Assembly: GCA_001643675.2 (NCBI GenBank)
Contig: LSRY02000029.1
Coordinates: forward strand, 930,001-994,000
Reading direction: 5' to 3'
DNA: 64,000 nt
From: Monocercomonoides exilis
Lineage: Eukaryota > Preaxostyla > Oxymonadida > Polymastigidae
This document shows, piece after piece, positions 33,283-42,603 of the stretch (positions within the stretch are counted from its first letter, which is position 1; each line of letters opens with the position of its first letter). The notes beneath the pieces were generated by a model. That model saw only the letters and a list, made by a program, of their open reading frames with translations, did no database searches and was not told the origin of the DNA. Position numbers and translations under genes: made by a program.

Positions 33283-35714
33283 GGCATAGGTCTAAATTGT
33301 ACCAGTAGCGAATTTGACGTTTTTTAATTATATTTCACTGTAATATTAATAAACGTAATTAATTAACTCTATATTATCGAGAAAATCTATGAAATTTAAC
33401 TTTGAAAAACAATAATAAAAATTCATGATCGGACCCATAAAATATTTATATATTTTTCCTTTTTAGTTTTATGTACTTATTCGCTCTATATTTTGAATAT
33501 AAAATTTTGCAATTGTCTTGTTTTTCTGTTTTTGCATGACTTCTACTCAAAAAGAATGGACTAGTTTATGTTTTGTTTTCTTTTTTTTTATATAAACATT
33601 CTGTGCATTTTGAAAAGAATGCATAGAATAAAAAATTTTTAATAAAAACCGTTTGAAAAACATTGCAATTTAATTGAGAAAAATTCATACACAAACCTTC
33701 ATTGTTCTCCGTCTTGCGATGTGGATGTTCCAGTGCAAAATTTTCTTGAATCTGTTTCCAACTCAACCTTGATCCCTCCACCACTGCCACTCACACACAT
33801 TCAATCGTCAATAGTCACATTCTGAACAGTAAATATCTTTCCAGCCTTCACACTCTTTGCAGCAGCCACACCATCTCCTTCAGTCAACTTCACATTCGTC
33901 ACCTTCACATTCACCAACATGCTCTCTCCTGATGCTGTGGCTGTCAGATACAGTGCAGATGACGACAATGAAGAAGAAGAAGAAGAAGAGAGATCCGGCT
34001 CAGAGAACAATGGTTTTGAGACATTCATATTTATGATCTCCCCATCAACCATCGACAGCTGTGACAGCGGCACCACAAACACTGACGACGACAACACATA
34101 GTTTCCTGTTTTGCTCGTGGCGATCACAACATCCTCCAATGAGAGTGACCCACCTCCATCAGACACCACAACCACGCTCGGTGAAGGATTTGCACTTGAG
34201 TTGCAATCAACCTTCAAATGACTCATTTCAAGATAACCTGTAGACACACTGAATAGCGCTCCAGTTGATGAAAGGGCTCCTGTTCCAATCGAACTCTTAT
34301 CTTTGCCTTTCCCAATGACTGAAATCTTCTTTTCTCCAATTGCAATGGTTGTTGCCTCACTTATGTGATCCCCGTCCATTAATGTGATTGCCAAACTAAT
34401 TTGTATCTCACACATCTCATACGCTTTCTTCACAGTCAGACAAGGAAATGCTTCATTTGCTCCACATAGCTCTAAATTGTCATTCCCATTCACTGACACA
34501 TAAATCAATTTGTCTTTCAGCCAATTCTTCTTTTCTGTGTGCTGACATGACAAAAAACCTGTATTTGCATAATTATATCCTAAGCACACTCTCTTGTCAT
34601 CTGTGTTTGTGGTGTAACATTCAAAGAATGGATTGTAAGACGAAAATAGGTTGTTAGCATCTTGAAAATACACATCATTTCCAAATGGAATGGAAGTGGT
34701 TGTACATTTGCATTCATGAAAGAATAAAAAATAGCAATAAACGCTGTAGCTTGGAGTTGTTTGTTGAGAGGTGTAAAAGTACAGTCCTCGGCCATGCGAT
34801 ACTGTTGAACATGAAATGAACGGTATGCTCCTCATTTTCAATGTGACTGGAATATTTGAGCAATTCATTCCTCCTCCATAATTTCTTGCTAGTGAGAAAG
34901 AAGAAAATGAGCATTCAAACACACAAGCACTCTCCCCTTTCCCACTTTCTGCTCCGATACATCCAGAACTAGAAACCTGAAAAGAATAAAGATAAAGCCC
35001 TCCTCCTATTCTATCTGCTTTGTATTTTAAAAATTCTCAACCACTGATCCTGACACACTCCTGAACCGGATAAACCATAATCTCTCCTCCTTCATCTTTT
35101 TCGGCAACACATCCATTGCACGAATTATTCTCAGCCTTGACTGAACTTATCGAATAGAAAAAAATTCCTCCACCATCACAATGCGCATGGCAATCATTGA
35201 ACGAACAAAATTTCACCGAAAGTGTTCCCGAACCAGGCTATGCATGTAAATCGCTGCTCCATTTGTTATTCCATCTGAAACTGAATAATTTGTAAAATTT
35301 GTTTTTGATCCATTCCTCTAATCCCAAAATAAAGAATTCAATTCAAAGGATGTTTCGCTTCAGACAAAAATTCTTTATCATCAAGCAAGAATCATATTTC
35401 GAATAGATTTTGATTACGAAAAATATTACACATATCAATTTAAATAAATAATAGATATACAAAGAATTATATTTTTCACAATCATTATCTTTGCTGATAA
35501 CAACCAAATTTCTCCATTTCACCCCAAAAACAAAAAAGGAAAAATATATTAATATTTTATGGGTCCGATCATGAATTTTTATTATTGTTTTTCAAAGTTA
35601 AATTTCATAGATTTTCTCGATAATATAGAGTTAATTAATTACGTTTATTAATATTACAGTGAAATATAATTAAAAAACGTCAAATTCGCTACTGGTACAA
35701 TTTAGACCTATGCC
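33283..35714. mobile_element. 2.4-kb transposon-like cassette Q with 175-bp TIRs
   Basis: Inverted repeats of about 175 bp with a single difference that I can find (33283-33458 against 35714-35539), tip GGCATAGGTCTAAATTGTAC. Flanked on both sides by ACAAAGCA (33275-33282 and 35715-35722). Long near-identical TIRs plus 8-bp duplications point to a recent insertion of a MULE- or hAT-like non-autonomous element. Its only cargo is a PMP-like surface-protein gene fragment on the minus strand, which makes it resemble a gene-capturing Pack-type element. No transposase inside. Confidence 0.8.
33801..35270 (-). pseudogene. PMP-like surface-protein gene fragment in cassette Q
   Basis: Minus strand. 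From about 35270 one reads FCSFNDCHAHCDGGGIFFYS and AENNSCNGCVAEKDEGGEIM, then an in-frame TGA, then RIGGGLYLYSFQVSSSGCIG and the 373-codon frame 34922-33801 (FECSFSSFSLARNYGGGMNC, HGRGLYFYTSQQTTPSYSVY, HECKCTTTSIPFGNDVYFQD, ALFSVSTGYLEMSHLKVDCN). These are beta-helix repeats with the Cys/Gly pattern of the PMP-like proteins. The upstream TGA, missing signal peptide and missing C-terminus mark it as a fragment. It ends at TGA in sequence VTIDD. It matches the fragment at 18468-19200 along its whole central part. Confidence 0.8.
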
Positions 35715-36169
35715 ACAAAGCATTGCTATAAATCCTTCGGATGGAACATGAAGTTTGTTTTCTTATATGTGATCAAAAAATTTGTGATAATAATTTTTTG
35801 TTCTAAAAGCAACTTTAATGCATTCTTCGATACAGCCCAGAGTTTCACATTCACTTTTTGTTTTAGCTCATCATCACATTTTTTCTTTTTTCAAATATCA
35901 CAATTTTTTATTTTCGCATGTTGTATTTCACATTATTTCTTCTGTTATCCGTCAGAATTCTGATTATCATTTTGAGGTGTTTCTTGTTTTTGTATTTTCA
36001 TGTTTGAAATTCTCTTTGCCTAATGTCAAAAAAAATATAGCTCTTGTTGTTTTAGCAAATAAAAAATATGCAGTAAAAAAACGTTCTTGTTAATTAAAAA
36101 CAAAAAAACGAATGTTAAATAACTAATAATAAGTTGAGTTCCTGATTAATTTATTGACTTAATCATCAT

Positions 36170-37420
36170 TCTCAAAAAGCTGATCCTTTTTTAATTTCCT
36201 CTTCCTTAACTGTTACCGCTTCTGCAAAAACCGCCAATCGATCTCCCTCCTCAGGATCCATTTCAAAAATATGAACTTCTTCCTCCACTAATTCCTTAAC
36301 CTCCATAACAACTTCCACTTCCGAAGCCCCCTCTTCTGTCCACTCCTCCCTTTGGTTTTACAAAATCATTCACCATATATATGCCTTTTCCCAAGTTCGT
36401 GGCAAAGTCATTTTCTCTGACACACAGCTTTGACTGCTCTGTGACAGTCGTAAGAAATATGCAGCTGCAATTGTCAAACGTTCGGATAAATGCTACTGTG
36501 TTTTCAGAGGAAGTATTAAAAACAGCTGATAGAAGACCAGAACAAAAACTCATGCGCTGCTCCAAATCATCAATTTCCGATAAGATCAATTATTGAAGTT
36601 AAAACAAACATATTGTTAGATTAATCCTTGAAAGGCTTCTTTTGTCTGAGTGCTGACGCAGCAGCATCTGTCGAGGAGAAGCACTGTCTCACAGAAGGCA
36701 TGCGCTCTTTCAAATCAAAAAAATTAATCGTTAGACCAGTTGCATTTGTAATAAGAAATTATTTTTGAATTGGTTTCGATCTCTTGTTATTTGTGCAACG
36801 CAAAGAAATAGCACTGTCAGCATATATGGTCGCTCTTTTTTTGTCATTAACAATTTCATTTTTCTTCTCACTGCATTTTGTTTAATCCTTTTCATCTTTC
36901 CAATTCTTATTCTTTTTCTCTTTTATTATCATTCTTCTATTTTCTTCAGTTTTTCATCTTCACTCAACTTCTCACCTTCATTCAACACAGTTCACACATC
37001 CTTCATCACCTCCTCCTAGTTTATCACCAGCAACATCGCAACAGATTTCAAGAACGACATCAGAGAACCTGATCCAGACACAATCAGCTTTGCCCCATCT
37101 CTTCCCGTTGCCCTTATCATTTGCGTTACCGATGGCTCCGAAATGCACTCGAAAATAATAGTACTCCACCTTAACCATCACCAGGTGGTATTGATCTGTC
37201 TGGTTGAAAGCATAATGCATGCGCCTCCTTGTCCACACCGCCCTGTTCTTTTCGAGAGAAACTTACTGGTCTCAGTATCTGTTGATACCTGCTACACAAT
37301 AATCAGATCTTCTTTCTGAATATCAATTCGTCGCGCTGCCACATCATATGCAATCAGCACCACAATGTTGTCCATCGGAAATGTCTGCATCGTCTGTTCT
37401 CTCTATGTCTGTGCGATGCA
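36170..37420 (-). pseudogene. Remnants of unrecognised host-type genes in D2
   Basis: The minus strand has protein-like stretches in changing frames: SEIDDLEQRMSFCSGLLSAV...FDNCSCIFLTTVTEQSKLCV (36589-36296), an acidic tail HIFEMDPEEGDRLAVFAEAV, and separately MDNIVVLIAYDVAARRIDIQ and WTRRRMHYAFNQTDQYHLVM (37400-36978). GC content is above that of the surroundings. Stops and frame changes show decay; some breaks may be introns. I cannot name the parents. Confidence 0.4.
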
Positions 37421-39800
37421 ACAATGCAATGACTGGCTTCAAAAAGAATTTAACTCTTTGAACACGTGAAGCTCGTTTGATAAAGATTTCTATCAAGAAA
37501 AGATGAAGAACTGACTGTAAATTTTCTCAAAACTGTCCGATCTTCTCATTTCATTCATCTCTATTTTGATGCAAATGAGGCATTGTGAAAAAGAGGGATC
37601 GCCAGTAAAAAAATACTAATGAACACAAGTCCTAGAGATTCACACAGATCAAATTGAGCTTCTAGTGAAGAATGTGTTTGCACAGACGGTTAACGGACAT
37701 CGGTAATGAGTTCGAGAATGGATGGATTTCCTTGGAAAAACACACAATGGAGAGGTTAATGGATATGGAAGTTGGGATTGAAGAATAAAGAGAGGAAGGG
37801 AAAAAGAACGTCTGAACGGAATTGGTGTTAGCGTTAATGAGTGCTCATAGAAAGGTGTTGATTGTCACTTTTTTTATTATTGTATGAATGTTCTGCCATG
37901 TTCGCTTATTCTGAATCTTTCCTAATTATTTCTTTATACAGTATCCGAATGAATCCAAATTTTGGAATTCCACAACATTGTTCACATCATTAGCGAATCC
38001 AACAAACTGTGTCCCACCAATTACTTCTACAACAATATTTTATTTATTTCCTTTTTTCGCTTTTTTCTTCTTCCGCAAAAGAACGCTTTTAACTCGAGCT
38101 GCTCTCACTTGGGACCTTCCACAAATAGACGTTTCTTTGTACAATCAGCTCGATTAGAAGGCAGGGCTTTGCAACAACCACATCAGTTCTGCTGGATATC
38201 ATTAACGACTGCTTCATGATCGACGTCCCAATCCACACCTCCACGTCCGACAGCGCAACTTGTTTGGGGTTTCTAGAACGCTCATGTGAAAGCGAATGGA
38301 TCAGAGGACGCTACGTATTGCGGCTCTTCCTGAAAAAACATCATTGATCCTGTGGAAGGCCAGGAGTTGAAAACGATTGAACTGGAATGGGCAAAAAAGA
38401 AATAAGAAAATAAAGCCTTAATACTTTTTTGTTGACATATAAGAATTGCGCTTTTTGAAAATACAAACTCAAAAATGAATTCAAATTTGGATCTGATTTG
38501 AACTTCGAATTCTCTGGTTGGTATAAGAAGATGTGCATAAGGAACTTTTCATCAAGATGTCCTTCGCAATATATTCTCTTCTTTTCAGTCTTTGTTGTTC
38601 AACAATTTCTGTTTGAGAACAACAATAATTCATTCAAAAAGAAGAAAGAAAATTTTAACAAATAAAAAAAAACACGAAAATGAATTTGTAACAACAACAA
38701 ACGAAGAGATGTCAGAGTATTCCGTTTATATTCATTTCACTAGCTTCGAGAAATAGGTAATTTTTTTCAATCTGGCAAACATCTGACTTTGTGTTGAGGG
38801 AAGTGAATCGCAATGAGATTAATTCGAATTTTGTTCATTTTAAATTCTATTTGCAAATGAAAACTTCATTATTGTACGAAAGGAGTGCTTTTCTTGCATT
38901 GTTTCTTTAAAAAGAAAAGAATTTCAATTGATCTCTGATAAATTATAAAACAAAAAGGTAAATATTTATCAAAAGTCACAAATCTTTATTATTCCTGAAT
39001 ATCTGGACAACTTTCCGAAATAAAGAGCGATTAACGTTTTAAAACTTATATGTCAAATATTATTTTTGAAAAATCAGAGATCTTCCAACAATTGTTTTCA
39101 TTCAAATTTTTAATAATATATTATTCTTCGACCAAGGTTCATTACTGGGCAAACGATATAAATAACACGATTCTCACATTTTGATTTTTTTTTTGAAAAA
39201 ACCAGAATAAGATTTTTCATTATAAATGCGAAAGGGAAATGTTTTGAGAACTTTACACACTTTCTTCTATCCATGATGCAACAGCGGTTTGTTTTGACTA
39301 TTTTTCATGTATATTCGGAACACATATTTTTGGTTGCAATTTAATTCCTAATTAGATAAGGAGGTGAAACAATGTGAATTGCAATCTATTTTTTATAAAA
39401 TGTTGAATTAATCAAAATCATTCGTGTTATTTTCTTAAACAATCATCAGTTTCATGCATGCTGTGGAAAAATTTTTATTTTCTTGACTGATTATTGTTCA
39501 AAATATTTATTTACGAATTGTTTATAAATATTCATTATCGCTCGGTTTCTTCAAGATTTGTAACAAACATACAAAAGAAAATAGATCATGAAGATTATTT
39601 GATACAGAGCAAACGAGCCATTGAATACGTTGCTACATGAAAAAAAAGAAAAAAGAGATGGCAATTGGCTCTATGATGGAAAAGCAGTGAATCCAGATGC
39701 TAAGGAAGAAATGTGATTCATTTTTCAAAGTGTGTCTTTCACATCAGAGTTGATGAAGATAGATAGCTTTTATGTTTCACAACTTTCGACAAAATGATTT
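37421..39800. other. Interior of D2 without clear genes
   Basis: About 2.4 kb. The piece at 37640-38340 has mixed GC and short coding-like phrases in several frames, probably more gene remnants; 38560-39800 is AT-rich with nothing I can support. Confidence 0.4.
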
Positions 39801-39814
39801 TTTTATTGCACAGA

Positions 39815-40200
39815 ATAACCAAGCTGGTCGCACGTCGTGATTAGCTGAAAAGCCTCAACATACTTTTCCATCTACGGATTACGGCTTCTTCGCTGAATCT
39901 CTATCTGCACGTGCACCGGCTCTGCCCCACAAAAGAGAAGTTTCAAAAACAGCTTTTCTCAATCAGCGTTCTTCAGAAAAACATGATACGAAGGGTTATT
40001 TTCACATGCATCTTCAAACTGATCGTCAACATCTTGCTCGATTTTGAAGAATGTGTAGATACCAACCTATAAGCGTGAATCAAGTAATGGAAGAAAAGTG
40101 AGTTACGAAAGGGAGGTTTCTGGTTAAAGATAGAGCGTGCCCAGAAACTGAATAAGTCCATCATTGCAGCTTCGGTGGAGACATCATTGTCTGCCCTAAT
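39815..40200 (-). pseudogene. Spliced host-type gene remnant
   Basis: Minus strand: DLFSFWARSIFNQKPPFRNS, then a plausible small intron (GTAACTC...CTTATAG), then VGIYTFFKIEQDVDDQFEDA and CENNPSYHVFLKNAD, an in-frame TGA, EKLFLKLLFCGAEPVHVQIE, another break, and AFQLITTCDQLGYSVQ. Good amino-acid composition with stops means a decayed copy that kept its intron, so it was captured as DNA rather than through mRNA. Parent unknown. Confidence 0.45.
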
Positions 40201-40230
40201 CGGTAATTAAGAACGGTCATTCGCTTTCTT

Positions 40231-40325
40231 CTTCTCCTTCTCCTTCTTCTTCTCCTCCTCCTTCTCCTTCTCCTTCTCCTTCTCCTTCTCCTTCTCCTTC
40301 TCCTTCTCCTTCTCCTTCTTCTTCA
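40231..40325 (+). repeat. CTT/CTCCTT microsatellite
   Basis: Compound (CTTCTC)n and (CTT)n tract, purely pyrimidine on the plus strand. It lies in D2 in non-coding surroundings. Confidence 0.9.
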
Positions 40326-40825
40326 ATATCATACAGTTTGATGATCATTTAATACATCTTTCTATTTTTATTGAAGCTTCAACTCCAAATGATATTTCAA
40401 TAACTTATTCCTCTTCGTTTATCTATCAAAAAAAAAATTATGATCATCCTATCAGAAAAATATTTTTCCTGCTATCATTCCACAACTCAGTCAAAGACAG
40501 ATTTTCTCAAAGAAGCATATGCTGTGTGTCAAATTGACAGATGAAAGGCACAGACACTAAAAATAAAGAAGAAAAAGAAGAAGACGAAGAAGAAGACGAT
40601 GATGAAGATGATGATGAATTCAAACATGTTAATGCATTTGAACTCAATTCAGCATTCCCATCAAAACGCGTGTTTTGTCTGCACATCACTCCACTTTCAA
40701 TCACAGCTCACGGAAACATCAGCGTCTCTGTCTTCGAAATCAGCTCCTAACACTCCTCTCTCCCGCCTTCCAGCAGAACAACTACATTATTCCTCTTTAG
40801 ACAGCATATGAGGTGTTGAACAGAA

Positions 40826-41431
40826 TCACTTCACAAACTGAATCGGTTGGTTAAAAAGCTTTCGACTGCTGCCTTTCGGTTCTTTAGGAGAAATGGATCT
40901 TGCAGAAGAAGAACAGAATAGAAAGTGGTTCCTGTTGAAGGCGGAAGAGGCTGTATATTCTTTCTCTCCTTCAATTCTCGGACTATCGTCTTTTCTAAGC
41001 CTTTCTCGCTCTTTTTCTCTTTCTTCTCTCCTCCTCTTCCTCTCTCTCTCCTTCTCGTCCTCCGCCTCTGCATCAATTTCCTTCTCTTTCCCGTCGCCTT
41101 CCTCCGCTTTCCTATTCATTTCTTCCTCCTCCCTCTTATTTCTCTGCTCCTCCAATCTGCTGCTCCTCCTCACATCCCTCAGCTCCTGCACCTTCTGCTG
41201 CCTCTTCCTCTCTCTGTCTGCCCTCTCCTCTTCCAAGCTGATGGCAATGGCTGCTGCTAAACAAAGATCAGCAGTCGGATCTATGCCCATCGCAATAAAA
41301 ATGGCATCTGACTCAGAAGCATCATCAGCTCCAAACTCAGAAATAAGCATCGCATTCAGAAGAGACTCAAATTCTTCGTTTTCTTTCTCAGCGAAGATCG
41401 CTTCTTCTTCTTCTTCTTCTTCTTGATTCAC
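40826..41431 (-). CDS. Charged coiled-coil protein with a ubiquitin-interacting-like motif
   Basis: A 201-codon frame with TGA at 40826. Residues about 55-70 (DLCLAAAIAISLEEERADR) fit the UIM pattern of an acidic start, hydrophobic-x-x-Ala-x-x-x-Ser and acidic residues. The rest is Glu/Arg/Lys-rich single-helix or coiled coil, with an ordinary tail (FLFCSSSARSISPKEPKGSS). UIM helices bind ubiquitin and occur in deubiquitinases, E3 ligases and endocytic adaptors. It is within D2 and next to a broken divergent frame (41500-42540), so it may be captured host sequence and need not be expressed. The first codons (MNQEEEEEEEA) may not be the true start. Confidence 0.45.
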   Translation of the reverse strand: MNQEEEEEEEAIFAEKENEEFESLLNAMLISEFGADDASESDAIFIAMGIDPTADLCLAAAIAISLEEERADRERKRQQKVQELRDVRRSSRLEEQRNKREEEEMNRKAEEGDGKEKEIDAEAEDEKERERKRRREEREKERERLRKDDSPRIEGEKEYTASSAFNRNHFLFCSSSARSISPKEPKGSSRKLFNQPIQFVK

Positions 41432-41499
41432 TTCCTCCTTTCATTCTTCTTCCACTTCACTTGATCCATCCACCATTCTCCTCCTTCATCAGCTGCTTC

Positions 41500-42540
41500 T
41501 TTTCCGTTTCAATGGGAAAGTGCAACAGCAGCTTAGCTGTAGTGAGTCGATGCAGAACGCAGTACTCACACCGAGCGGTTACATTCTGTTACAGCAGTAT
41601 TTACACAAAGGGAGCACACAGCAGAATACGACGTGCAATGAGAGTGGAAGAAGCAGATAGCAGAAGAAGAACAATGAGAATGAGAATGGAAATGGGGATT
41701 GGAATGAAAGGGAACATAAGCATAGACATAGACAGAATGATCAGGAGATGATAGGTCAGATGGAGGATGAGGGAGAAGATGAGAGAGAAGATGGGAAGCA
41801 TGAGAGTGAAAATAATAGCAATGAAAAAATGAAAATTGCAGAAAACATCAATGGAAATGTTGAGAAAGACAATCAAAATGCAGATGAATCTGAAGCGAAC
41901 AGTTTAGAAGAAAAAAATGAGCAGGATTTGACGAAAAGAGAGCTGCATTCGTTGGATTATGATTCAAGAGAGGCTTGAGACATTTTGTTGACCATCATCA
42001 AACAAGATGAGCAGAAAGATGAAATGACAAAAAAAAAAAAAAGAAATGGAGAAGAAGATGAAGAGATAGAGTCGAAAGCATTTGAATGGCAAGAAACGGA
42101 AGACCATCAGCTGAACATGTGGGTGCATCACTTTGATATCGATGACTTCAGCGGGAACAGCCTCAAATTCGACCAAAGGAGAGGGAGGAGAAGATGGTAG
42201 AGAATAAAATACGACAAATCAATGGAAGAAAGCAACAAAGAATTAGCAGCTGATCATTCACACAAGAAAATTTCATCGCAAAAACCAGCTCAGAAAAGCA
42301 AAAAGCCGCTTTATGCGATACATTTGAGCGTGCGCGTTAGAGGGAAGTAAACTAGCTCATCTTTTGTGTGGATGAGCAGCTGTCAATAAGAGCAGTGCTG
42401 AAGAAGCTGGAAGTGTGTGTGAATGAACAGCCCTCGAGACTCTTCTTCAGGACAGTCGATCAACAGAACGTGTCGAAGCGCCACTCATTCCCAGCAAACC
42501 TGGAGGAGCTCATTGGAATGCTCATTGTCCCATAATATGC
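41500..42540 (+). pseudogene. Broken acidic protein gene
   Basis: Readable in one frame with interruptions: FNGKVQQQLSCSESMQNAVL, TPSGYILLQQYLHKGST, an in-frame TAG at about 41658, then an Asn/Glu/Lys-rich stretch (41690-41978) ending TGA, then FEWQETEDHQLNMWVHHFDI and DDFSGNSLKF, and after further breaks VDEQLSIRAVLKKLEVCVNE and VSKRHSFPANLEELIGML. The non-acidic parts look like a real enzyme or ligase domain that I cannot identify. It is divergent from the UIM-like frame, and both could derive from one captured locus. Confidence 0.4.
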
Positions 42541-42603
42541 AGTGGAACAACGCTTATGCTCTTCCTTCTCTTCCTCTTCTTCACATTCTCCCTCTTCTCC
42601 TTT

